A stretch of DNA of 64,000 nucleotides from CBFHND01 sp965657085 (lineage in GTDB: Bacteria > Pseudomonadota > Alphaproteobacteria > Rhodobacterales > Rhodobacteraceae). Below, in pieces: positions 53,285 to 62,491 of this stretch. The DNA lies in NCBI GenBank assembly GCA_965657085.1, contig CBFHND010000016.1, forward strand, positions 8,393 to 72,392. Direction: 5' to 3'. The position numbers were made by a program, and so were the translations under genes. Below the pieces are notes generated by a model that did no database searches, had not been told where the DNA came from, and saw only the letters and a program-made list of their open reading frames with translations. How positions within the stretch are numbered: position 1 is the stretch's first letter; every line of letters begins with the position of its first letter.

Positions 53285-54427
53285 TCAGCCCTTGTGAATC
53301 CATCCGCCGCCAAAGATCCGGCTGCTGTCGCGGTCGTAGAAGACGCAGGCCTGCCCCGGTGAGATGCCTTCTTCGGCGGTGATCAGTTCGACCGTGGCTT
53401 CGGTCGGGGAAATCGGGCGGATCACCGCATCTGTGGGTGGTCGGGTCGAGCGGACCTTGACCGCCATGTGCCATTCAGGCTGGCTGTCGAAGGGTGCATC
53501 GCCCAGCCAGTTGATCTCGTTCACCGGGACGGTGCGGGTGGCGAGCATATCCTTGGGGCCCACGACGACCTGACCGGTGTCAGCATCGAGTTTCACCACG
53601 TAGAGCGGATCGGCCAGACCACCGATGCCAAGGCCCCGACGTTGGCCGATGGTGTAGTTGATCACCCCGTCATGCCTGCCCAGCACCCGGCCGTCGGTGT
53701 GCACGATATCACCCGGTGCCGCGGCCTCGGGGCGCAGTTTGCGGATGACGGAGGCATAATCGCCATCCGGCACAAAGCAGATGTCCTGGCTGTCGGGCTT
53801 GTCCGCCACGCTCAGCCCGTATTTGGCCGCCAGTTCGCGGGTCGCCGCCTTGGACGGCAGGTGGCCCAGCGGAAAGCGCAGGAAGTCCAGCTGTTCCGGC
53901 GTCGTCGAGAACAGGAAGTAGGATTGATCGCGCGCGGCATCGGCGGCGCTGTGCAACTCGGGGCCGTGCGCGCCCATCTTGCGTTGGATATAGTGGCCCG
54001 TGGCCATGCAATCGGCCTCGAGGTCCTTTGCCGTTTCCAGCAGGTCCTTGAATTTCACCCGTTCGTTGCAGCGGATGCAGGGTACGGGTGTTGCCCCGCC
54101 AAGGTAGCTGTCGGCGAATTCGTCGATCACCGCATCCTTGAAGATGTTTTCATAGTCCAGCACGTAATGGGGAAAGCCCATGTCTTCGGCCACGCGGCGC
54201 GCATCGTGGATGTCCACGCCCGCACAGCACGCGCCTTTCTTGGCCAAGGCCGCGCCATGATCGTAAAGCTGCAGGGTGACGCCCACCACGTCATAGCCTT
54301 CTTCGGCCAGCATGGCCGCGACGACCGAGCTGTCGACGCCGCCGGACATGGCGACCACGACGCGCGTGTCGGCGGGCAATTTGGCAAAACCCAGCGAATT
54401 CAGCGGGGGTGATTGGTCGAGCGGCAT
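53285..54427 (-). CDS. mnmA: tRNA-specific 2-thiouridylase
   Basis: A 380-aa enzyme that thiolates U34 of Lys, Glu and Gln tRNAs. The PP-loop SGGVDSSV lies near residue 28. The two catalytic cysteines are in CIRCNERVKF and DSQDICFVPDGDY, and the C-terminal beta-barrel follows. Normal length. Confidence 0.96.
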   Translation of the reverse strand: MPLDQSPPLNSLGFAKLPADTRVVVAMSGGVDSSVVAAMLAEEGYDVVGVTLQLYDHGAALAKKGACCAGVDIHDARRVAEDMGFPHYVLDYENIFKDAVIDEFADSYLGGATPVPCIRCNERVKFKDLLETAKDLEADCMATGHYIQRKMGAHGPELHSAADAARDQSYFLFSTTPEQLDFLRFPLGHLPSKAATRELAAKYGLSVADKPDSQDICFVPDGDYASVIRKLRPEAAAPGDIVHTDGRVLGRHDGVINYTIGQRRGLGIGGLADPLYVVKLDADTGQVVVGPKDMLATRTVPVNEINWLGDAPFDSQPEWHMAVKVRSTRPPTDAVIRPISPTEATVELITAEEGISPGQACVFYDRDSSRIFGGGWIHKG

Positions 54428-54552
54428 GACGAGTCTCCGGGGAAAGTCAGGCGATATATAGGAAAATCCTAACTACTCTCAAGGGCGAGCTTCATCCATC
54501 TTTAAGGGGCCGGGCGTCAGATTGCCACAAAAGGCGTGAAACGAGACGAGCA

Positions 54553-54858
54553 ATGTACCTGAAAAAAATGGACGGCCCCAGAGCGGTAACGCTGGCCGAT
54601 GGGACGGTGATGACGCAGGCGGACCTGCCGGACGCGAACACGCGCCGGTGGGTGGCCTCGCGAAAGGCGGCGGTGGTGCGCGGCGTGCTCTATGGTTTGA
54701 TCGGGCAGGATGCCGCGCTCAAGCGGTATGGGTTAAGCCCGGAAGAGTTCGAGGAATGGGTGCGCGCGGTCAGCCTGCATGGCGAGGAAGCTTTGAAAGC
54801 CACGTCATTGCAGAAGTACAGACAACCCAAGGAGGAGTTATTTGAGAAAAATTCGTGA
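54553..54858 (+). CDS. sciP: CtrA inhibitor SciP (DUF1153)
   Basis: A 101-aa protein with the DUF1153 layout: short N-terminal strand region, ANTRRWVASRKAAVVRGV helix pair and LSPEEFEEWVRAV, forming a trihelical DNA/CtrA-binding unit. In Caulobacter SciP blocks CtrA-dependent transcription. It lies 109 bp upstream of ctrA on the same strand, an order shared with other Rhodobacterales. Confidence 0.92.
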   Translation: MYLKKMDGPRAVTLADGTVMTQADLPDANTRRWVASRKAAVVRGVLYGLIGQDAALKRYGLSPEEFEEWVRAVSLHGEEALKATSLQKYRQPKEELFEKNS

Positions 54859-54893
54859 CAACCAAAGGTTGTTTTGTTGCAAGGTTAGTATCG

Positions 54894-54910
54894 GTAACCG
54901 GTGATTAACC
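54894..54910 (+). promoter_or_regulatory. Putative CtrA box upstream of ctrA
   Basis: GTAA-N7-TTAACC matches the CtrA consensus TTAA-N7-TTAA(C) with one mismatch. It lies 58 bp upstream of the ctrA start, in an AT-rich gap, and suggests autoregulation. Confidence 0.6.
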
Positions 54911-54967
54911 TTTTTTGTTCACGGTTAGGTCCACTGCTTATCCCTTGACGCGATGCGGAGACTGAAC

Positions 54968-55693
54968 ATGCGTGTGCTGCTGGTTGAAGACGACCCAACG
55001 ACCTCGAAAAGTATCGAATTGATGCTGACCCATGCCAACCTGAACGTTTATGCGACGGATCTGGGTGAAGAGGGGATCGATCTTGCCAAGCTCTATGATT
55101 ACGATCTGATCCTTCTGGACCTCGACCTGCCGGACATGAACGGGCACGAGGTGCTGCGTCAGCTGCGCATGGCGCGGGTGGAAACGCCGATCCTGATCCT
55201 GTCGGGGGCCGATGATACCGAGAACAAGATCAAGGGGTTCGGCTTTGGCGCCGATGATTACCTGACCAAGCCCTTCCACCGTGAAGAACTGGTTGCGCGC
55301 ATCCATGCGATCATCCGCCGATCGAAGGGGCATTCGCAATCGGTGATCGAAACGGGCCTGATTTCGGTGAACCTTGATGCCAAGACAGTCAGCGTCGATG
55401 GCAAGACCGTGCATCTCACGGGCAAGGAATACCAGATGCTCGAGCTTCTGAGCCTGCGCAAAGGGACCACACTGACCAAGGAAATGTTCCTCAATCACCT
55501 CTACGGCGGCATGGACGAACCAGAGTTGAAGATCATCGACGTCTTCATCTGCAAGCTGCGCAAGAAGCTGAGCACGGCCACGGGCGGGCACAATTACATC
55601 GAAACGGTCTGGGGGCGTGGCTATGTCCTGCGGGATCCCGAGCCTGTTATGCTTGACGATGATGATGCGCAGCGGCTGGCGATTGGTGCCTGA
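54968..55693 (+). CDS. ctrA: Response regulator CtrA
   Basis: A 241-aa OmpR-type regulator: receiver domain with Asp51 as phosphorylation site and Lys101 in TKPF, and a C-terminal winged helix that ends near YVLRDPEP. In Rhodobacteraceae CtrA controls motility, gene-transfer agent and quorum-linked functions and is not always essential. A GGAG lies 7 bases ahead of the ATG. Together with SciP it forms a regulator/antagonist pair. Confidence 0.96.
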   Translation: MRVLLVEDDPTTSKSIELMLTHANLNVYATDLGEEGIDLAKLYDYDLILLDLDLPDMNGHEVLRQLRMARVETPILILSGADDTENKIKGFGFGADDYLTKPFHREELVARIHAIIRRSKGHSQSVIETGLISVNLDAKTVSVDGKTVHLTGKEYQMLELLSLRKGTTLTKEMFLNHLYGGMDEPELKIIDVFICKLRKKLSTATGGHNYIETVWGRGYVLRDPEPVMLDDDDAQRLAIGA

Positions 55694-55795
55694 GCCGCAC
55701 AGTGCCCCCACCTGACAACGGGGTTCCCGGTCATGAAATTCTGACGCCGGGCGCCTGACACAAGCCAACCACTCACACTTCTCGTCAAATCGACT

Positions 55796-55851
55796 GGACC
55801 TGCCCTTGCCGCGCTTCTATTTCTAGAACGCGGCACCAAGAGGGCAGGTTC
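55796..55851 (+). promoter_or_regulatory. Long hairpin enclosing the ligA ribosome-binding site
   Basis: The 56 bases just before the ligA start fold into one long stem: outer arm GGACCTGCCCT with AGGGCAGGTTC (one G-U), middle arm GCCGCG with CGCGGC, inner arm TTCTA with TAGAA, loop TTTC, with a few bulged bases. The ribosome-binding site AGGGCAGG (55841-55848) is fully paired. Confidence 0.6.
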
Positions 55852-57972
55852 GTGAGTTCCACAACAGACGTAGCACAAATGACCGAAGCGGAAGCACGCG
55901 CCGAGTTGGAGCGACTGGCCGCGCTGCTCGGGGCTGCGAACATGGCCTACCATACCCATGACGCGCCCGAGATTTCGGATGCGGAGTATGACGGTCTCAA
56001 GCGCCTGAATGCCGAGATAGAGGCAGCGTTTCCAAATCTCAAACGGGCCGACAGCCCAACCGATCAAGTGGGGGCGAGCCCCGCCGAGGGGTTTTCAAAG
56101 CTCAGGCACAAGGTTGCGATGCTGTCGCTTTCCAATGCCTTCGATGCCGAGGACGTTGCCGAATTCGACGGACGGATCCGCAAATATCTGGGGTTGGCGC
56201 AAGAGGCCGAGGTTTTCTATACCGCTGAACCCAAGATCGACGGCTTGTCGCTATCGTTGCGCTACGAGGGGGGGCGGCTGGTTTCGGCGGCGACGCGCGG
56301 CGACGGGCAGGTGGGCGAGAACGTGACCGCGAACGCGCTGACGATCCGTGACATCCCCGAAACCGTGACCGGCGCGCCCGAGGTGATGGAGGTGCGCGGC
56401 GAGGTCTACATGAGCCACGCGGATTTCGAGGCGCTGAACCGCCGACAGGAGGCTGCGGGCGGCAAGGTCTTTGCCAACCCACGCAACGCCGCGGCGGGAT
56501 CGTTGCGCCAGCTTGATGCCGGCATCACCCGCGCGCGGCCCTTGAAATTCTTTGCCTACGCCTGGGGCGAGGTGTCCGAACCCTTGGCCGAGACGCAAAT
56601 GGGCGCGATTGATCGGCTGGCGGCCTTTGGCTTTTCCACCAACCCGCTGACCGCCTTGTGCGACGGGCCGCAGGCCCTGCAAGCGCAGTACCAAAAGATC
56701 GAACAGATGCGCGCGGACCTCGGCTATGACATCGACGGGGTCGTCTACAAAGTTGACGATCTGGCCTTGCAGGGGCGGCTCGGCTTTCGGTCCACCACGC
56801 CCCGCTGGGCCATCGCGCACAAATTTCCGGCCGAACTGGCCTGGACCCGGCTTGAGGCGATCGACATTCAGGTGGGGCGCACCGGCGCGCTCAGCCCCGT
56901 CGCCCGTCTGGCCCCGGTCACCGTCGGCGGCGTGGTCGTTTCCAACGCGACCTTGCACAACGAAGACTATATCGCGGGCCGCGACGCCAAGGGCGGCGAG
57001 ATCCGCGGCGGCAAGGACATCCGCGTGGGCGACTGGGTGCAAGTCTACCGCGCGGGTGACGTGATCCCGAAAGTGGCGGATGTGGACCTGTCCACACGCC
57101 CCGAAGATGCAGAACCCTACGTCTTTCCGACCCTTTGCCCTGAATGCCAAAGCGCTGCGGTGCGCGAAGAGGGTGACGCGGTCCGCCGCTGCACAGGCGG
57201 CATCATTTGCCCCGCGCAACAGGTTGAAAAGCTCAAGCATTTTGTCAGCCGCGCGGCCCTCGACATTGACGGGCTTGGCGCGAAACAGGTCGAACAATTC
57301 CACGCCGATGGCTGGATTTCGGAGCCGGCCGACATTTTCACCCTGCGCGACCGTTTTGGCAGTGGCCTGCAACAGTTGAAAAACCGCGAAGGGTGGGGTG
57401 AGAAATCGGCGCAGAACCTGTTTGACGGCATCGATGCCGCACGGCAGGTCGCGCTTGGGCGGATCATTTTCGGCCTTGGCATCCGCCACGTGGGCGAGGC
57501 GGCCTCGAACCTTCTGGCGATGCACTATGGCACGTGGGACGCTTTCGAGGCGGCTATGATTGCCGCGTCGGACCCCGACAGCGCTGCTTGGGCGGAATTG
57601 ACGGGCATCGATGGCGTGGGCGCCGTGATGGCCGGATCGTTGGTCAACACCTTTGCGCAAGAGGCCGAGCGGGCCGCCATCGAGCGGGTCGTGGCGCAGT
57701 TGCAGATCGAAACCGCCGAACGCCCCGCGACCGACGGCAGCCCGGTGGCAGGCAAGACCGTGGTGTTCACCGGCACCCTCGAACAGATGACCCGCGCCGA
57801 GGCCAAGGCCCGCGCCGAGGCGCTTGGGGCCAAGGTGTCCGGGTCGGTCAGCGCCAAGACGGACATACTTGTGGCGGGACCGGGTGCCGGTTCAAAGGCC
57901 AAGAAGGCCGCGGAACTGGGCATCGAGACCTTGGACGAGGGCGAATGGCTGGCCCTGATCGCGGGCGCATGA
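55852..57972 (+). CDS. ligA: NAD-dependent DNA ligase
   Basis: A 706-aa ligase: Ia domain, adenylation domain with Lys128 in AEPKIDG, OB fold, Cys4 zinc finger (CPEC ... C ... C near 440-460), helix-hairpin-helix repeats, and a C-terminal BRCT domain (about 625-700). It seals Okazaki fragments. GTG at 55852 is chosen because AGGGCAGG lies 3 bases upstream; an ATG at 55879 has no ribosome-binding site. It overlaps recG by 4 bp. Confidence 0.96.
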   Translation: MSSTTDVAQMTEAEARAELERLAALLGAANMAYHTHDAPEISDAEYDGLKRLNAEIEAAFPNLKRADSPTDQVGASPAEGFSKLRHKVAMLSLSNAFDAEDVAEFDGRIRKYLGLAQEAEVFYTAEPKIDGLSLSLRYEGGRLVSAATRGDGQVGENVTANALTIRDIPETVTGAPEVMEVRGEVYMSHADFEALNRRQEAAGGKVFANPRNAAAGSLRQLDAGITRARPLKFFAYAWGEVSEPLAETQMGAIDRLAAFGFSTNPLTALCDGPQALQAQYQKIEQMRADLGYDIDGVVYKVDDLALQGRLGFRSTTPRWAIAHKFPAELAWTRLEAIDIQVGRTGALSPVARLAPVTVGGVVVSNATLHNEDYIAGRDAKGGEIRGGKDIRVGDWVQVYRAGDVIPKVADVDLSTRPEDAEPYVFPTLCPECQSAAVREEGDAVRRCTGGIICPAQQVEKLKHFVSRAALDIDGLGAKQVEQFHADGWISEPADIFTLRDRFGSGLQQLKNREGWGEKSAQNLFDGIDAARQVALGRIIFGLGIRHVGEAASNLLAMHYGTWDAFEAAMIAASDPDSAAWAELTGIDGVGAVMAGSLVNTFAQEAERAAIERVVAQLQIETAERPATDGSPVAGKTVVFTGTLEQMTRAEAKARAEALGAKVSGSVSAKTDILVAGPGAGSKAKKAAELGIETLDEGEWLALIAGA

Positions 57973-60059
57973 GCGGGCGGCCCGAGGCCCTTTTCCCGCT
58001 CTTTGCCGGGTTGGAAACGCTGGAAGGGGTCGGGCCCAAGACCGCGCAATTGTTCGCACATCTGCACGTCGAGGCGCCCCGTGACCTGCTGTTCACCCTG
58101 CCGCACACAGGGATCGACCGCGCTTTGCAGCCCAGCCTGAAGGACGTGCCGCTGCCCGGCACTTACACCGTGGCTGTGACCATAGGTCGCCACCAGCCCG
58201 CGCGCAGCAAGGGGGGGGCTTACCGCATCCACGTCGAGGATGCGCAAACCGCCTTTCAACTGGTGTTTTTCAGGGGGAGGTCGGACTATTTGCAAAAGGT
58301 GCTGCCCGAGGGCGCGCGGCGGGTCGTGTCCGGCAAGGTCGAGCTTTTTGACGGGATCGCCCAGATGGTGCACCCCGAACACATCGTGCCCGAGGACGAG
58401 GCGGAGGACATTCCAGCCTTCGAACCCGTTTATCCGCTGACCGCAGGTGTGACGCAAAAGGTCATGTGGAAGGCCACGCGCGCGGCCCTTGAACGGGTGC
58501 CGCTGCTTGAGGAATGGATCGACCCCGAACAGGTGAAATCCGCTGGATGGCCGGCGTTCGAGGCGGCCCTGCACCGCGCGCACGAACCGCACACGCTGGC
58601 GGACATCGCGGCAACGGCCCCGGCGCGCGAACGGCTGGCCTATGACGAATTGATGGCGCATCAGCTGACCCTTGCGCTGGCCCGCGCACAGGCACGGCGC
58701 AAGCCAGGGCGCCCCAGCGTGGCAACGGGAATGTTGCAACGCAAAGTGCTGGAGGCGCTGCCCTATGCGCCGACGGACGCGCAAAAGCGGGCAATCGACG
58801 AGATCGGGGCCGACATGGCATCGGATTTGCGCATGAACCGTTTGTTGCAGGGGGACGTGGGCGCAGGCAAAACGCTGGTGGCCTTCATGGCCCTGCTGGT
58901 CGCGGTCGAGGCGGGCGGGCAGGGGGTGATGATGGCCCCCACCGAAATCCTCGCGCGCCAACACCTTGAAGGGCTGCAACCGCTGGCGGAGGATGCGGGC
59001 GTTGTGCTGGAGCTGCTGACCGGTCGGGACAAGGGGGCGGAGCGGCGGGCCAAGCTGGCTGCACTTGCGCAGGGCGATATCCAGATCCTTGTGGGCACCC
59101 ATGCGGTGTTTCAGCCGGATGTGGAATTTGCCGATCTGCGTCTTGCCATCATCGATGAACAGCACCGGTTCGGCGTGCGCCAGCGGCTGGAACTGGGCCG
59201 AAAAGGCGCGCAGGCCGATGTTCTGGTCATGACTGCCACGCCGATCCCGCGTTCGCTGTCGCTGGCGCAGTACGGTGACATGGAGGTCAGCGTGCTGGAC
59301 GAAAAACCGCCCGGGCGCAAACCGATCAAGACGGCACTGGTCAGCACCGGACGCATGGACGAGGTGATTGACCGGCTGCGCGCGGCGATCGCCGAAGGGC
59401 GGCAATGCTACTGGGTGTGCCCGCTGGTCGAGGAAAGCGAATCCGTTGACCTGACCGCGGCCGAAGAGCGGTTCAAGCGGCTACGCGCGGTGCTGGGCGA
59501 AGGCGTGGTCGGATTGGTGCACGGACAGATGCCACCGACCGAAAAGGACGCCGCCATGGCGCGGTTCCAGTCCGGCGAGACAAAGGTGCTGGTGGCGACC
59601 ACGGTGATCGAAGTGGGGGTGAATGTGCCCAACGCGACGATCATGGTCATTGAGCGGGCCGAGATATTTGGCCTGGCGCAGTTGCACCAGTTGCGCGGGC
59701 GCGTGGGGCGGGGGGATGCGGCATCGACCTGTCTGCTGATGTACCAGCCGCCGCTGAGTGAAAGCGGTCAAAGGCGGCTCGAAGTGCTGCGCGAGACCGA
59801 GGACGGGTTTGTCATCGCGCAAACCGATCTTGAAATGCGCGGCGCGGGCGATGTGATCGGGGTGGCGCAATCGGGTCTGCCCCGCTTTGCCATTGCCGAT
59901 CTGGAGCGTCAGGCGGGGTTGATGGCTGTGGCCCAAAGCGACGCGCGCAAGCTGCTGGCCGAAGATCCGGGCCTGCAGACCGCGCGGGGGCAGGCGGCCC
60001 GCATGTTGCTGTGGCTGATGCGCAAGGACGAAGCGATACGTTTGATTTCAGTGGGTTAG
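57969..60059 (+). CDS. recG: ATP-dependent DNA helicase RecG
   Basis: A 696-aa superfamily 2 helicase that reverses stalled forks. It has an N-terminal wedge (OB-like, about 60-160), Walker A GDVGAGKT (near residue 296), DEQH in place of DEAH (near 394), a TATPIPRS motif III and the conserved C-terminal QLRGRVGRG motif VI. Its ATG overlaps the ligA stop. Confidence 0.96.
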   Translation: MSGRPEALFPLFAGLETLEGVGPKTAQLFAHLHVEAPRDLLFTLPHTGIDRALQPSLKDVPLPGTYTVAVTIGRHQPARSKGGAYRIHVEDAQTAFQLVFFRGRSDYLQKVLPEGARRVVSGKVELFDGIAQMVHPEHIVPEDEAEDIPAFEPVYPLTAGVTQKVMWKATRAALERVPLLEEWIDPEQVKSAGWPAFEAALHRAHEPHTLADIAATAPARERLAYDELMAHQLTLALARAQARRKPGRPSVATGMLQRKVLEALPYAPTDAQKRAIDEIGADMASDLRMNRLLQGDVGAGKTLVAFMALLVAVEAGGQGVMMAPTEILARQHLEGLQPLAEDAGVVLELLTGRDKGAERRAKLAALAQGDIQILVGTHAVFQPDVEFADLRLAIIDEQHRFGVRQRLELGRKGAQADVLVMTATPIPRSLSLAQYGDMEVSVLDEKPPGRKPIKTALVSTGRMDEVIDRLRAAIAEGRQCYWVCPLVEESESVDLTAAEERFKRLRAVLGEGVVGLVHGQMPPTEKDAAMARFQSGETKVLVATTVIEVGVNVPNATIMVIERAEIFGLAQLHQLRGRVGRGDAASTCLLMYQPPLSESGQRRLEVLRETEDGFVIAQTDLEMRGAGDVIGVAQSGLPRFAIADLERQAGLMAVAQSDARKLLAEDPGLQTARGQAARMLLWLMRKDEAIRLISVG

Positions 60060-60183
60060 CACCAGTTTGTCACGCTATGTTCTGCGCGTGTTCCAAAAAG
60101 TTCGCAAATGTTCACAAAAAGTTCTTTACATGCCGTTAATCACATGAGAACAAAGAGGCAACAAAGAGCAGGGAGTTACAGCC

Positions 60184-60312
60184 ATGACAACGCTTCGCCA
60201 GATCAAGTCGATCGCCACACGCGCCCAAGGCACACTTGTGCAGGATGCGATGGGGGCCGCCGCGCTGATGGTGATGCTGGTTGTGGGGCTGCACCTTCCG
60301 TCCTTTGTCTGA
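60184..60312 (+). CDS. Small membrane protein, 42 aa
   Basis: A 42-codon frame with GGGAG 9 bases upstream. The N-terminal half is basic (TLRQIKSIATRAQG) and the C-terminal half is one hydrophobic helix (AAALMVMLVVGLHLPSFV) after a QDAMG turn. This layout resembles other tiny roseobacter membrane proteins. It lies 124 bp after recG and ahead of the terminator at 60459. Function unknown. Confidence 0.75.
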   Translation: MTTLRQIKSIATRAQGTLVQDAMGAAALMVMLVVGLHLPSFV

Positions 60313-60458
60313 TTTTCTGCCTGCGATCTCGTGCCGACCACTTGGTAATCCCCGTGTCCGTCCCAACATGACACGCAAATAGGGTACTGCCTGTCCCACC
60401 ATTTGAAAGCTTCGGCTTTGCCTTCTGGATCGGGTCCCACATGAGAAACGCTTTCCTT

Positions 60459-60497
60459 GCGCCGCCGTCCCGCCCGGGATGTGCGGCGCCTTTTTTT
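60459..60497 (+). terminator. Rho-independent terminator
   Basis: GCGCCGC pairs with GCGGCGC over a 17-base loop and is followed by C and seven T. It ends plus-strand transcription from recG and the 42-aa gene; the 146 bases before it hold no recognised gene. Confidence 0.85.
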
Positions 60498-60504
60498 GCG
60501 TGGC

Positions 60505-61899
60505 TCAGAACGTATAGGCCAACCGCAGGCCGCCCCAGTGTTGCCCCGACACGGTGATCGGGGCGCTGAGGTCCTTCATCATCACGAAGGTGCCGCCCCC
60601 CATGTCGCGCCGGTAGACTTGCAACAGGAACGGATCGGTGCTGCGCCCCGCCTTCAGGCCCACGCGGTCGTCAAAGATACGCCTGTTGCGGCAGTTGGCC
60701 ATGTTCCACAGCGGGTCACTGCTTTGGGGATGCGAGAATTTCAGGTTGTGCGTCGGCAAATAGCCATTCGTGTCCACGGCAGCGCAGAACACAACGCGGT
60801 CGTCAAAGTCCAATGCGGGTTCTTGAATAGGGGGCATGATGTCATCCATCAGCCGGGTAAACCCTGTCGTCACCTGTTGCGGATCTGTGCCCTGAATGGG
60901 GCGATAGGTGCGATCGAACAGCTGCGCGAGGGTGATCTGCCCCGAGGCCAGCGCCGCGTCCATCAGCGCACCGGCCTCCGCCGCCGCAGCGCGCACGTAA
61001 TCGATAAAGGGCGCATCGACAGTTGTGCCACCAAGGGCCGCGCTGGACTGCACGATGGATTCCGATGTGTCGATCAGCCGTTGAATGCGGTCATGGGTTT
61101 CCTTGATCCCGTCCGTGGTGTGGGCCACCGCGTCTTCGATCCCGCGCAAGTTGGGGGTAAAGGCGGTCATCGCCGTGGTCACGACCTTTGCACGCGCGGC
61201 GATATGTTCGGCCTGATCCTGCGCGGTGTTCACCGAATCCTCGATCCGTTGCAAGGCCGCGTCGGTGGCACCGGACAGGGTCAGCACTTCGCCCGCCGTA
61301 CCCGCCACATCCTGCGCCTCGCCGCCCAGTTGGGTGATCCACCCGGTCAGCGTTTCGATGTTTTCGGTGATCCGGGTGGCCGCATGTTTGGTCTTTTGGC
61401 TGAGTTCATTGATCGCTTCGGCCACCACGGCGAAGCCGCGGCCACTTTCCCCGGCGCGCGCGGCCTCGATCTTGGCGTTGATGGCCAGGGTGTTGACCTG
61501 CATGGCGATGCCCGCGATCTGGCTGTTGTTGTCTTGCACCGCTTTCAGGGTTCCGCCGACAGTGCGCGTACGCGCCTCAATCTCCTGCACCCATTGCGCG
61601 ACGGTGTGGGTCTGGCTGCCCAGACCACGAATGGTGTCGGCCGAGGCTTTTACATCCTTCACGGTCGTTCGGGTGCTGCGGTTCAATACTTCGGTCGCGG
61701 CCCGCACATCCGCGTTGGCCTGACCCACTTCTGATGCGGAATGTGTCAGCGCCCCCAGCGCCTGTCTTTGGTCATGGGCTTGTGCCTCGACCAGATCCAG
61801 AAATCCGGCCAGATCGACGATTTCATATCCCAGCTCTGATGCAGCGGCCGCCAGCCGGTTCATCAAGTCAATTTGTGGAAAGTCACTGTGTGCTGTCAT
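60505..61899 (-). CDS. Methyl-accepting chemotaxis protein, soluble
   Basis: A 464-aa receptor without transmembrane helices. The MCP signalling hairpin tip region is at about 125-170 (NSQIAGIAMQVNTLAINAKIEAARAGESGRGFAVVAEAINELSQ, read in parts), flanked by long coiled coils. The C-terminal 130 residues form a separate domain with conserved-looking His, Cys and Trp (VFCAAVDTNGYLPTHN, SDPLWNMANCRNRRIFDD) that could be a ligand or cofactor sensor of the Cache/PAS-like kind. It is not beside other che genes, so its array is unknown. Confidence 0.88.
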   Translation of the reverse strand: MTAHSDFPQIDLMNRLAAAASELGYEIVDLAGFLDLVEAQAHDQRQALGALTHSASEVGQANADVRAATEVLNRSTRTTVKDVKASADTIRGLGSQTHTVAQWVQEIEARTRTVGGTLKAVQDNNSQIAGIAMQVNTLAINAKIEAARAGESGRGFAVVAEAINELSQKTKHAATRITENIETLTGWITQLGGEAQDVAGTAGEVLTLSGATDAALQRIEDSVNTAQDQAEHIAARAKVVTTAMTAFTPNLRGIEDAVAHTTDGIKETHDRIQRLIDTSESIVQSSAALGGTTVDAPFIDYVRAAAAEAGALMDAALASGQITLAQLFDRTYRPIQGTDPQQVTTGFTRLMDDIMPPIQEPALDFDDRVVFCAAVDTNGYLPTHNLKFSHPQSSDPLWNMANCRNRRIFDDRVGLKAGRSTDPFLLQVYRRDMGGGTFVMMKDLSAPITVSGQHWGGLRLAYTF

Positions 61900-61971
61900 C
61901 GCGCTTGCCCAGAAGTTTAAAGCTGGATAGCGGCGATTCCTTCACATTTGACTAAGACGAACCTGACCCTT

Positions 61972-62424
61972 TCAGGCACAGTGGCTTTGTTCCGCCTGTT
62001 GCATCGCTTCTGCGGTCGCTTCGATGCTGAGCAGTATGGACGCGTGGCGGTTGCGGTAGTCGCGCGCGGGCTCCAGAACCCGAAAGCCGTCAAAGGGGGC
62101 AGGCGGCACCGGGCCACCGTCCTTGAGCATGGCGCGCAGGGCGTCGCGCCCGGCCTCGACCTCGTCCAGCGTCAGGCCCACCACGGCCTGTCCGGTGACT
62201 GCCGCCGCCGCCTGACCCAGAGCACAGGCCTTCACATCCTGACCAAAGCCGGTGATGCGGCCATCCTCGACCTTCACGTCCACTGTCACCGTCGATCCGC
62301 ACAGCGGCGAGCGTCGTTTGACCGTCGCGTCGGGCGCCTCAAGGCGATCCAGATGCGGGATATTCGCCGCCAGCGCCAGAATCTGGCCCGAGTATAGCTT
62401 GATCAGGTCTGTGTCGGTCGCCAT
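61972..62424 (-). CDS. IscU/NifU-like iron-sulfur cluster scaffold
   Basis: A 150-aa protein with the scaffold cysteines in RRSPLCGSTVTVDV and DVKACALGQAAAA and a third near the C-terminus (QSHCA). It would hold a nascent Fe-S cluster for transfer. AAAGGA lies 7 bases ahead of the ATG at 62424; a longer frame to 62493 overlaps the divergent hisI. No isc/suf partners are adjacent. Confidence 0.85.
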   Translation of the reverse strand: MATDTDLIKLYSGQILALAANIPHLDRLEAPDATVKRRSPLCGSTVTVDVKVEDGRITGFGQDVKACALGQAAAAVTGQAVVGLTLDEVEAGRDALRAMLKDGGPVPPAPFDGFRVLEPARDYRNRHASILLSIEATAEAMQQAEQSHCA

Positions 62425-62491
62425 GCCGCTTTCCTTTCGCTGCACTGTCATACATAAGCGGGCGCGCGCCAGAAGCAAAAAGGTTTTCGAC

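Noticed and set aside
60126..60440. 104-codon minus-strand frame behind recG
   Set aside because: Overlaps the better supported 42-aa plus-strand gene; no ribosome-binding site and no recognisable domain.
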